From Charina bottae (Eukaryota > Chordata > Lepidosauria > Squamata > Charinaidae), in the NCBI GenBank assembly GCA_023362775.1, contig JALMGJ010000008.1, forward strand, positions 41,410,001-41,474,000: a stretch of DNA of 64,000 nucleotides, read 5' to 3'. Shown here piece after piece: positions 10,065 to 20,500 of this stretch (position 1 is its first letter; the number at the start of each line of letters is the position of its first letter). The translations under genes were made by a program, and so were the position numbers. Under the pieces are notes generated by a model. That model saw only the letters and a program-made list of their open reading frames with translations, was not told where the DNA came from and did not search any database.

Positions 10065-10565
10065 ATATGATATTTATTTGTTGGATTTTTATACGACCTT
10101 TGCATCCAAAGCAGCTTCTGTGGGGATCTCCCCCCTTTTACTCTACAATAGCAACCCTGTGAGTATGTTGGGCTGAGATACAGAGATTGGCTCAAAGTCA
10201 TCTAGGGAACTTCCATGGCTTAAGGCAGGGGTGGGCAACGTCAGGCCCGTGGGCCATACAAGGCCCGTGGGGCTCCCGCCTAAGGCCCGCGTGGCTCCCA
10301 CCCGCAAACCCCGCCCCTTCCACACAATTGGCTCCCGCCCACAAACCCCGCCCCCCAGTGCTTGTGATTGGCTCCCGCCTGCAAACTCCGGCCCCCAGTC
10401 CGCGGAAATCCCAGAAACCCCGCCCCCCAACCCCCCCGGTCCCCAGTTATAAATATCCAAATGGCCCTTGGCAGAAAAAAGGTTCCCCATCCCTGGCTTA
10501 AGGGTACACTGGAACCTGGGTCTGCCCAGTCACAGTCCAGCATCTTTGCCACTGCACCACTGTCT
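10065..10565 (-). mobile_element. tRNA-derived SINE split by a hAT insertion
   Basis: The minus strand shows a tRNA-like head (GTGGTGCAGTGGCAAAGATGC, ending in an AGGTTC B-box-like motif) at the right, and the SINE body with CCCAACATACTCACAGGG at the left. The family B hAT at 10226-10495 sits between them with a perfect GCTTAAGG duplication, so the SINE is older than the hAT. Confidence 0.65.
10226..10495. mobile_element. Non-autonomous hAT element, family B (TSD GCTTAAGG)
   Basis: Begins CAGGGGTGGGCAACG and ends GGTTCCCCATCCCTG. Perfect 8-bp flanking duplication GCTTAAGG (10218-10225, 10496-10503). Orientation is opposite to the copy at 7314. Confidence 0.9.
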
Positions 10566-10569
10566 GACT

Positions 10570-11311
10570 TTTGTGTATTTGTTTAGCAAAAAATTGAGGA
10601 TGGAACCATCACTTGAACTGGTCTGTTTAAGGTGCACTCAGGTTGGGTAAATTCCCAAGAATAATCCTGATTAATCAGATACAAATGTTATCAAATCCAA
10701 CTGTTCTGCTTCTCACAACAGTCCTACAGATGCTTGAGGTAAGTCAGCAAGTCATAAACTTCATTCTCTTTTTGCTTCCCACGATAATTTTGCCCTCTGA
10801 CTACCCACCAAGCAGAAAACTCTCCTTTGTAAAGTAGAACTTCTGGCCATTATAATTTCCTTTCCTATTTTCAGGCTTAGGCTGTTCTTTATTTCTAAAC
10901 TCCACACATATGGTCACATCATGGAAAAGATCACACCGTTCATCTGACAACCTGTAGGAAACCGCAAACTCCATATTAGGCTATGAGAACCCATCTTTAC
11001 ACAAACTCCTAAGGCCATCACCAGATGTATTTTACCCTCATAAGTGGTCCAGGAGAACCATTGAACATTCAGCCTGATATACATAGAGGAACATGTTGGA
11101 AAGTTTACAGCAACTGTTAATGTTCAAGCCATCTATGAGAGTTTGGCAGGTATTTATGAGATGCTTGTTTTCATGCCACATTAAAATAGTGCATTATCAA
11201 ACATTTCTTCCTTGTACAGGACCTTTCCAAGTTGGTGTCCTTCAGATATGCTGGGACATTAAACATCTGGAGGGTGCCAAGTTGACAGAAGATTACTGTA
11301 GGGTAACATGT
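10570..11311. other. Non-coding stretch, nothing recognised
   Basis: No exon or repeat family recognised. A minus-strand TSGD-coding triplet run near 11000-11040 resembles an annexin exon by chance but has no usable splice site in phase. Confidence 0.5.
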
Positions 11312-11319
11312 CAGTATGT

Positions 11320-11874
11320 CAGAGCTTTCCAAACTGTGTGTCGGGACACGTTAGTGTGTCGGCTGCAGTGTCTGGGAGTCTTGCGGCAGCTGCTGCCTCC
11401 GAGCCCTGCCAGGATTCTGCACAGGTCCTAGCGCCTGCCTTGTGCCTTGCTGCCTCCAAACCTGCCCTGCCAGGGTTCTGCGCAGGTCCTAGTGCCTGCC
11501 TTGTGCCTTGCTGCCTCCAAACCTGCTGTGATTCCGCGCAGGTCCTAGTGCCTGCCTTGTGCCTGGCTGCCTCCAAACCTGCTGTGATTCCGCGCAGGTC
11601 CTAGTGCCTGCCTTGTGCCTTGCTGCCTCCAAACCTGCCCTGCCAGGGTTCCGCGCAGGTCCTAGTGCCTGCCTTGTGCCTGGCTGCCTCCAAACCTGCT
11701 GTGATTCCGCGCAGGTCCTAGTGCCTGCCTTGTGCCCTGCTGTAAGAGTGTGTCATGAAATGATGCCCTGCTGTAAGAGTGTGTTGCAAAATGATGCCCT
11801 GCTGTAAGAGAGTGTCGCGAAATGATGCATGTCTAAAAAGTGTGTCACCAACATGAAAAGTTTGGAAAGCTCTG
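11320..11874. mobile_element. hAT family A element with an internal minisatellite
   Basis: Ends CAGAGCTTTCCAAACTG and its complement TTTGGAAAGCTCTG, flanked by CAGTATGT / CACTATGT (7 of 8 matches). Inside, about six tandem units (11423-11750) of two alternating lengths, roughly 56 and 61 bp, each begin AGGTCCTAG and end near CCGCGC. The related copy at 19117 has only about two units in the other orientation, so the array expanded in this copy or its source. Confidence 0.88.
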
Positions 11875-12164
11875 CACTATGTCATAGTGCTAGTCCACTA
11901 AGGCAAGTTTGGCTTACTTCCATGTAAGCTTTCTTAAAAGACAGTGCAAATTGAAAATAAAAATTAAGTCCCATTTAATGCACCTCAGTGGCCATATTGT
12001 TCCTGCAGAACACAATGCATGGAGAACCTGTGTATTTGCTCAGATCCCTTGGTTTACAGAGGGCACGGGACTCCTCCACCTGTCTAGTGGCTCTGGATAC
12101 GTGTTCAAATACGTCAGTCTCCCTCCACTCTAGCTCCGCTCGCCTGTCATAGTTTCATACGTAC

Positions 12165-12530
12165 ACGTGTCAAGCATTGTAAGGACTTGACCCATGTTTG
12201 CTTTTGTGCCAAAAGCCTTGCTGCTCCCAACGAGCGGCTTGCCTTGACATTCCTGCCTTGGCCGTTTTCGGATAAGACACCTGGACTGTTAAGGAGCATT
12301 CTGAAGGGAGGGGGTCGAACTGGAGTGGGAACTGGTTTGTTTTTAATTAGATAGTAAATCATGTCAGAGGGATGTTCTTAATTTCAAATTATGCACACCA
12401 ATTTGGCCATTCGAAGCTTCGCCTTTGCCTCATGTATTCTGATCCTTAATAAATGAACCTTTTTAGCATGAACTGACTGAAAGCTTTCTTGAGTTTGGGA
12501 TCCTGATAGCGAGACACAAAGCCAACATTG
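12165..12530 (+). mobile_element. Possible decayed LTR
   Basis: The plus strand has a polyadenylation signal in TTAATAAATGAACC (about 12448), followed by a U5-like stretch with TTGGGATCCTGATAG. No clear TG...CA ends or target duplication could be fixed, so this is tentative. Confidence 0.3.
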
Positions 12531-12892
12531 TAGGATAGGGACTGTTAGAGATGCCTTATCTGCCCACCTGACTCTTGGCCATAAAAACAATTCTCACACG
12601 AAATAGAAACCGGCAAGGTATTAGAACATGCTTATTATTCCCCTCTTCCCCAGGTCTTAAATAGCCAGGAAAATCATTAAAATTTCATGCACATCTGTTG
12701 CTGCATTCCATTTGTTTCAACTTTGCTCTGTTGCAAGGGACCAGGCTGCCAACGTGCGCCAGAATTGGAGCAAAAGTATCAAAGCCAGGCATTTCTGTAA
12801 CCCTGAGTGGGTGGAACGTCAAGTGTAGAGTCTCTACCCCAGGCATGAAAAGGCCTCTTTGTACGTCAATCGCATCAGCCGAGGGACTTTTA

Positions 12893-13681
12893 GAGAAAAA
12901 AGAAGGAAGGAAGGAAGGAAGGAAGGAAGGAAGGAAGGAAGGAAGGAGGGAGGGAGGGAGGGAGGGAGGGAGGGAGGGGGGAGGGAGGAGAGAGAGAGAG
13001 AAAGGGAGGGAGGGAGGGAGGGAGGAAGGAAAGAGGGAGGGAGGGAGGGAGGGAGGGAGGAAGGAGGGAGGGAGGGAGGGGGAGGGGGAGGGAGGGGGAG
13101 GGAGGAGAGAGAGAGAGAGAAAAAGGGAGGGAGGAAGGAAAGAGGGAGGGAGGGAGGGAGGGAGGAAGGAGAGAGAGAAAGGGAGGGAGGGAGGGAGGGA
13201 GGGAGGAAAGAGGGAGGGAGGGAGGAGAGAGAGAGAAAGGGAGGGAGGGAGGGAGGGAGGAAGGAAAGAGGGAGGGAGGGAGGAGAGAGAGAGAGAAAGG
13301 GAGGGAGGGAGGGAGGAAGGAAAGAGGGAGGGAGGGAGGAAGGAGAGAGAGAAAGGGAGGGGGAGGGGAGGGAGGGGGAGGGAGGAGAGAGAGAGAGAGA
13401 AAGGGAGGGAGGGAGGGAGGGAGGAAAGAGGGAGGGAGGGAGGGAGGAAGGAGAGAGAGAAAGGGAGGGAGGGAGGGAGGGAGGAAGGAAGGAGGGAGGG
13501 GGAGGGGGGAGGGAGGGAGGGGGAGGGAGGAGAGAGAGAGAGAGAGAAAGGGAGGGAGGGAGGAAAGAGGGAGGGAGGAAGGGAGGAAGGAGAGAGAGAA
13601 AGGGAGGGAGGAAGGAAGGAGGGGGGAGGGAGGGGGGGAGGGAGGAGAGAGAGAGAAAGGGAGGGAGGGAGGGAGGGAGGA

Positions 13682-13718
<37 letters not shown>
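12893..13718. repeat. Polypurine (GGAA/GGGA/GA) tract of about 825 bp
   Basis: The plus strand is almost purely purine: blocks of GGAA, then GGGA alternating with AGAGAG and GAAAGG. The local pattern (G-run block, AGAGAG, GAAAGG) recurs roughly every 60-110 bp. Long open frames through it on both strands are low-complexity artefacts. Confidence 0.97.
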
Positions 13719-13720
<2 letters not shown>

Positions 13721-14199
13721 GAGGGCGGGAGTTCTGCTGTTCCTGTTTCTTCACACTGACCATCTCTTTTGGTGGCCTGAAGGGCCGTATTTTCAGTGAC
13801 ATGCACGCAGGGAGCACAATCTGTCCATCAACCCTCCTCTCCCTGCTGTGGTTGCTGGTACAGCACATAGAAGCCCCACTGTGCATTTTGCTGAGTGGTC
13901 CTTTTCTCTCCATCCCTGGCAGAAGGTGGTTTTCAGATGGCTATCACTGGTGGATGCTGCTGGCACGAGGTTGCCCAGACCACAAACGAGGCTACTTATC
14001 CCAGTGCCAACCCATTAAGATTCTGCTAACCACTTTTGTCCCCAAGAACGTACTTTGTTCCAGCAATCTTGGCGTCTCTACGCTTTCTAGGGACCCCATT
14101 GTTATTCATGATGCTCAACTGACTTTTTCTCTCCTGGATGTGCTGGATCTCATGGCCTTTGACAATTTGCTGCAGTGCCTTGCGAAGATCATTTTAGAG

Positions 14200-14690
14200 T
14201 TACTTGTGACCACTGAACAGTTTGCAGGAGATTTTTCACATGTACAATTAACAGAAAGATTTAAAGTAGATAAAAGGTTTTTTGGTTTGGAACGCGATGA
14301 AACTGAATTTGAAATTGAGTTATGTACTAATGATGAACATCTTATTGCTAAAATGTATAAGCTTTTGTTGAGACTTGAAACTGAGGATGAACAAGTTAAA
14401 GACTGTATGACAGAGTGGGTTTAAAATGTTGGGTATAATATACAAATGGAACAATGGGAAAACATGTGGACGAAAGGGCTGAAACTTACATTATGTTATA
14501 ACCTTAAAGAGAACTTTTATAAAATGATGTATCAATGGTATTTATCACTGGAGAGATTTTCAAAAATGTATAATGGGACTTCAAAGATCAACAAAAAGGG
14601 ACTTTTTATCATCTTTGGTGGACTAGGGAGAGTGCTTTTCAACATAAAGCCCCCCTTCTAAACTGAAAATCAAGAGCTGGTAAGTCTGAT
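14200..14690 (+). mobile_element. L1 LINE, ORF2 C-terminal fragment
   Basis: The plus strand encodes L1 ORF2 C-terminal sequence: LTERFKVDKR, MYKLLLRLET, then after one stop MEQWENMWTKGLK, LKENFYKMMYQWYLS and MYNGTSK. In-frame stops and the lack of the RT and endonuclease show a decayed 5'-truncated copy. Confidence 0.8.
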
Positions 14691-14699
14691 AGAACTTTT

Positions 14700-15329
14700 T
14701 TTAGACTAACAAATTTGATCAAAAAGCATACACAAAAAAACCAGCCTTCCTTCTGATTTTTGGCTACTATGGTCTATCACAGCTGCCCCCCCAGATCCAA
14801 AATAATACAAGCAATTTTGGTCCTCTACATTTACGTAAGCATGCTGCCACCTTCTGGTATTCTACAGAATAAATAGAAATTACCTCCCAAATAAATTCAT
14901 ATTAGCAGCAAGGGGTGGGGGGATCCCTTTGCTGCTGAAGTGACCTATCCCCCTGGCTTGCAGTGGTGAGTTGGAAGTACGCAGCCAAGGAAAAAACCAA
15001 CGACCATATATTTTAAAAAAGATGAAACAGAATTTACTGAAACAGTAGGGGGGGGGAACCTATTTCTGTCCTCTGCATTAACAATTCCAACTTAGCTGCT
15101 GCAATTACAGGAAGCAGAAAATGCAAATGTTTTTTTTTGGGGGGGGGTTAACTGAAGCAGCTGCATTTTATTTTCAAGTTTCCAGAGGATGGGGAAGAGA
15201 AACTTAGCCGTGGTGCTTTTTGGAAGGGGGTGGGGGAGACAGGAATTACCATAAACATGCATAGGTTATATGTAATTTAGCAGACTTTCTGCCCTAAACT
15301 CATCAAAATGAGTGGGGGACAGTATAAGC
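14700..15329. other. Non-coding stretch, nothing recognised
   Basis: Contains G-runs near 15048 and 15140 only. No exon or known repeat recognised. Confidence 0.5.
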
Positions 15330-15484
15330 CAGTGTTTCTCAACCTTGGCAATTTTAAGCCAGTGTTTTTCAACCTTGACAATTTTAAGATGCGTGGACTT
15401 CAATTCCCAGAATTAAATTACATTCCCAGAATTCTGGGAATTGAAGTCCACACATCTTAAAATTGCCAAGGTTGAGAAACACTG
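15330..15484. mobile_element. hAT MITE, family C, with duplicated left end
   Basis: Starts CAGTGTTTCTCAACC, and 30 nt later the same left end starts again, so the first ~30 nt are present twice in tandem. The right end GGTTGAGAAACACTG is single. Flanked by GTATAAGC / GTATAAGT. Confidence 0.88.
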
Positions 15485-15988
15485 GTATAAGTTGTTGCTA
15501 AACTCATGTTTTCGTTCTTGTTTGGGGTTCTGAAACTCTCAGTGGGCTCCATTTACGAGATAGAGAAGAATCTCCCATGGTGTTTTATGGATGGTGAGAA
15601 ACCTTTCAGATGGGCCTGGTGGTATTAACTTCCCACCTACGCCATAGAACTGAAGCCTTGGCACCAGAATCAGGAGTTTTCTCCTGCTGGAGAAGCCTTC
15701 TGTTTTATGAGTGTGGAAGTTCTGCTAGTCATGAGCAGAATGGAAGGAATGGGCAACGGACCCCGTTTCCCTGTGGAGGGATGCATGGGTCTGTGCAGAG
15801 CCATGCAAAGAAGGCAGCCAACAGTGAACCGGGCCCCCTCGTTACTCCATCTTCCTTTCCTTCTGCTTGTGCGTACCTGCCCACGTCTTCCAAGTAGGGC
15901 TCTTTCTACGGCACAGAAAAATAAATCCTCCTGCCTTTGCTTCTACTAGTTTTCATTCCATTTCATGAAACAGGATTTGCTTCCAAAT

Positions 15989-15994
15989 TTTATT
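15989..15994 (-). terminator. Candidate ANXA3 polyadenylation signal
   Basis: AATAAA on the minus strand, about 1.5 kb past the ANXA3 stop codon. It is the clearest hexamer found downstream; a nearer variant signal cannot be excluded. Confidence 0.35.
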
Positions 15995-17512
15995 TCAGAG
16001 AAGAAACGAATCTGAGAGGACTTCTCATAGCCAGCGTGGTGTTCTTCTTCTGATGGTCAGAGGCACGAGTGGATGATTTCTTCTCCAATGCATCCTTCTC
16101 TTTCCTGCAGCCAAGCTGACTTCTCACCCTTTTGTTCAATCCCAGGAAGGACCTCATGAGAAAACTCCTCCCATTGGCTTGATCCAGCTGGAAAGGGCAG
16201 CCCGCCAAGGGAGGCGTTAGAGCGATGGAAAGACGTGTTAGTGAAAGCAGCAACATCAGCAGTAGCACATCCTTTGCCGCTTCCCACAATGAAGCCGGTT
16301 CAAAACACCAAGAGAAATCCTCAAACATTCTGAGAATAAGCTAGCAACACAGAGACCTCTTTCAAAAGTGAAGAAAAGCTTTCAACACAGGCAACTTTCA
16401 ACACAGCATTAATTTCACCTGGAGATGCCACAGACAAACTAGGACTTTCTCCATACAGCCATAATTAGGGCAATGATGGCTTCCCTCCACTACGAACATG
16501 TGCTTTATATGGCATCAATATCGAGTGTATCAAAGGTTAGTGGCCTTTTCAGGTGTTGGCCATCATCGCAACTTCTTGCGTTATAGCTTCAATGACCACC
16601 CCATAAAATAAAATGACTAAAAAGTGGCTGAAATTTGGCAATATTAGCACCAACGTCTTGCATGTTCTATCCTCTTTGGGAAGGTTTTGGCCATTGTTAT
16701 GATTTGTTTTAAAAGGGAACTTATAAATATTTAATTTTGGGCCCTCTAAGGGTAGGAGAAATGGGCCAATGATGCTACGTTAGCCAGTTGGTTTCAGATT
16801 TGATTCCAAAAAGGCGTTCCAGAGATTGCAGGAACACAAACCTAGAACTTTTCTGCAACTCTTTAAAGCAGCTGCATCAATGCAGCTGCTTTAAAGAGTT
16901 GTTGGCAGGTTCTAGATTCACGTTCCCATTTGGTCCATAGCACTTTTCCAAATTATTTCTGAAACATTTGTACAACGCTACAGTATGTATTCTATCTCCT
17001 TTCCTAAGGTACTTCAGGTCTGGAACACAAATAGCCCAGTTCTGAGGTAGTTATATGTTGCATGCAAGATACAGTAACTCATTTTGAGAAGGTGGAACTT
17101 TGGAACAGCAAAAACAACACAAGAGCAATTCAGGAACAGCATAAGAAAAGCTCAGTTCAAATCACAGTTGGTCCTAGAAAGTCACTGGACATGTACGAAA
17201 CACTGTGTCGTATCTTTTAACTGCATCCAGATTCCAACTTCGCAGGCTTCAATAATTTCTGGCAGATTACTGGCCTGTGCAATTCAGAGTGTAGATTTCA
17301 TCCAAACTCCGCAGCATGTGATGAAGTCAGTGTCATTAAGTGCCTGAAGGTATGTAGTAAAGTAAATATCTGTTTGCTATGATGCCTAATTAAAAAGAAA
17401 TTGAAAAGAGGAGTAGCCATTTTTACACTTGCTTAAACATCTGAAAGCTCTATGAACTGATAAATGCAACAGGAAACCAGAGTAGTCAGCAGATCGGCCT
17501 GGGGTGGCCCCA
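15995..17512 (-). other. ANXA3: Presumed ANXA3 3' UTR and downstream sequence
   Basis: No repeat family or second gene was recognised between the ANXA3 stop codon and the candidate AATAAA. A 112-codon minus frame near 16.0-16.3 kb shows no known domain. The stretch contains a strong hairpin at 16842-16915. Confidence 0.4.
16842..16915. repeat. Long hairpin with a perfect 21-bp stem
   Basis: Arms 16856-16876 and 16881-16901 are exact complements with a 4-nt TCAA loop. The stem extends outward through an internal loop to CTAGAAC (16842-16848) and GTTCTAG (16909-16915). It lies in the presumed 3' UTR of ANXA3. Confidence 0.9.
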
Positions 17513-17572
17513 TCAGTCGTCTCCACCACAAATCTTGAGCAATGTGCGCCGATAATCCCCAGAAGTGTCTGA
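17513..17572 (-). CDS. ANXA3: ANXA3 exon 13 (last coding exon)
   Basis: Follows acceptor TTTTGTTGCAG; encodes [19 protein letters not shown] and TGA. It carries D306, the acidic cap of the repeat-4 calcium site. 60 nt including the stop, entered in phase 0. Confidence 0.96.
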   Translation of the reverse strand, partial: SDTSGDYRRTLLKICGGDD

Positions 17573-20500
17573 CTGCAACAAAAAGATGAACAGGAACATT
17601 ACTTTCAAGTGGCACATTTTTATCTGCAAAAACCCTGGTGCCAACTCTGGATTTTAATAGATGTGATGATTTGGATTATCTGTTCCAGTAACGCCTCCAG
17701 ACTTCTGACCCCCCCCTCCCCAATGTGTTGGGCCCACAACTTCTAACCCTGTTGACCTTGCCACCTGGTAATTTTGAGTACTATCGATCCAATCTCTTTG
17801 GAGAGTACTAAGTTGGAGAAGGCTAAATTATGCTATTAGAATTCTGAGCACCTATGGACTGTTTGGTAATGCAAGAGTAATCATCTTGATGGATTATGTG
17901 CCATCAAATCATGTCAACTCTTAATAATCACATAGATATACTTTTTCCAGGATGATCTATCTGGGGACTGGCCCTTCTGGTCTTCCAACACTGCACCCAT
18001 CTCTACTGTAATAGAGTCAATCCACACTTGTTGATGGTCATCCTTTTCTTCTCTTTCCTTCCACTACAGCATTATAGACTTCTCAAGAAAGCTAGGTCTT
18101 CACATGTGTCCAAAATATGATAGTTTGAGCCTGGTCATTTGTGTTGCGAGTGAGAACTCTGGCTTGATTTGTTTGCTGATCCATTTGTTTGTTTTCTTGG
18201 TTGTCCATAGTATTCTTAGGAGTCCTCTCCAACACCAAAGTTCAAAACACCCAATACTCTTTCTATCCTGTTTCTTCAAAATCCAACTTTCACTTCCATA
18301 GAGTGTCACAGGGAAAACCACTGCCTGCATGATTCTGATCTTTGTAGGCATAGAGACATCCCAGCATCTAGGTATCTTTTCCAAGGTCTTCATTGCTACT
18401 CTACCAAATTCTAATCTGTGGTGTATTTCTTGACTGGTTCTGGTTAAATATCTTTGTTCAGAGTGTTGACAAAATCCTATCTTTGGCAAAGATGGATGGA
18501 TCTCCATAATCATCACATATAATTAAGACTGCCATATAAGAGCTGCGAAAATATAGGTAATCACTAGAGGGCAACAAAAGGCTTTCAGCTGCCATCTAGT
18601 AGCTGTGTAGATTTTTCCATCCCAGATATGGAGGCCTTAAACTAAGTCCATTTTACACTCAGCTGGAGGAGTCCCTGTTATCAGCAGATATCAAGGCAGC
18701 AGAATTACCTCCCCGGAAGGTAAATCCCAAAGAAATCACTATGCATTACAGAGTTAAAATTTACCCAACTTTAAAGTTATTTCCTCTCGTTATATTCTTA
18801 CCTGTGAGATAGAGATTTATTGCAAACTTCTAAAAGCCCTCTGGTTTTATTTTAGTAGTTTTAGTTTTTTAGTTATTTAAAGTTTGATTTCCCATTTGGA
18901 ACAAGCAAGCATATAACCCAGCAATCAATGGGGCACCTGCCCAATTTCAATGATATTTTCAAACCTACGGAGGGTTGAACCTGTTTAATAACAGTATCAA
19001 TCGCGAGGATGAAAACAATAACTGTCCGAAATTCCATATCTATTGCTAGGCCAAGTCAATATTTTAAAAGTGCCCCCAAATGTTTGTGTGCTTTCTCAGT
19101 GTTGCACTCTCTACTGCAGAGCTTTCCAAACTTTTCATGTTGGTGACACACTTTTTAGACATGCATCATTTTGCGACACACTCTTACAGCAGGGCACAAG
19201 GCAGGCTCTAGGACCTGCGTGGAATCACAGCAGGTTTGGAGGCAGCAAGGCACAAGGCAGGCACTAGGACCTGCGTGGAATCCTATCAGGGCTCGGAGGC
19301 AGCAGCAGCCGCGACACACCCAGACACTGCAGCCGACACACTAATGTGTCCCGACACACAGTTTGGAAAGCTCTGCTCTACTGACCCCAACTTTGGGGTT
19401 GCCTGTCTTACGCAATCCCACAGCACACAGCCTTGTCGAAACACTAGCACAAAATCCCTCTGAGTAACAAGAATGTCTGAAATCTGTAGCATGCCACAAT
19501 TGGCTCTATAAGGCCCAGAACATTCACTAATGCAATGCAGGGAGAGAGAGGCAGAGACAGAGAAAGACCAAGAGAGAATTTATCAGTTGTCAACTAATTC
19601 CACCAAATCCCTTGATGCAGAACTGAGAAAGCCCTTCTTCATTTTGAGTGGCATTCCAATGACTGGTCCCAACTATGCTCACTGAACACATGTTCAGCCC
19701 CCTCAGCTGCCTATCGTGTTAAGCCATAAAGTAGTTTGCCTGGTTTCATCTTAGCTTGCTGCGTGAACCTCATCCCTGGGATTTCTAAACATGCCTCCAG
19801 CAAACGAAAGCTTAGCAAAATGAGTGAACCTGGAGAACCTGCTTCAGTGTGAACAAGCTTCGTTTGCACTAATACACAAAGCTAGTCTTCCTGGTAACAA
19901 GTGTGGATCAACAAAGCAGGAGTGGTTTGTTTAATGCAGTGTTTCTCAACCTCAGGAACTTTTAAAGATGTGTGGATCAACTCCCAGAATTTCCCAGCCA
20001 GCATGCTGGCTGGGGAATCCTGGGAGTTGAAGTCCACACAGCTTAAAGTTGCTGAGGTTGAGAAACACTGGTTTAATGTATTATTCAAATATTTGAAATA
20101 AGCAAGGATCCAGGTTTGTTGCATCCAAACAAGCTGGATTAGTCAGCCATGAATACACCATGGTTTAAAATCTTCACAATAAGCCAGAATTCTCCAGCAT
20201 CCTGCCTTACTGTTGCTTACAATTTTCAGTTTCTGCTTACAAGATGATCACCCACACCGTCAGAGAAATTTGGAGGGTAACTGAAAAATGAACTGAAAGT
20301 ACTCACACTAATATCAGAATATAGAGATTTTCCGTAGTGATTCTTATATTCCTCTCGAATATCCAGAAGATCGATTTCTGACCTCGATACTAGAATTCTG
20401 CTCAATGTGAATTCATCAGTACCAGGTCCCTATACGCAAAGAAAAAAATCCCATTAACTATGAGCTTTATAGATCTCAGCTTTCAAAAATGCAGCACGGA

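Noticed and set aside
10990..11040. Annexin-like NTSGDGLRSLC reading on the minus strand, considered as the last ANXA3 exon
   Set aside because: The acceptor is out of phase and the true last exon with CGGDD and stop was found at 17513-17572.
12685..14424. Very long open frames on both strands (350-520 codons)
   Set aside because: They run through the GGGA/GGAA microsatellite and consist of Lys/Arg/Glu/Gly or Ser/Pro/Leu repeats; only the L1 piece at the right end of the plus frame has protein content.
1..16000. BMP2K, the gene beyond ANXA3 in mammals
   Set aside because: No kinase exon was recognised; if the order is conserved it lies beyond the left edge.
16057..16328. Minus-strand open frame of 112 codons as a small gene
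   Set aside because: It lies in the presumed ANXA3 3' UTR and shows no known domain or signal.
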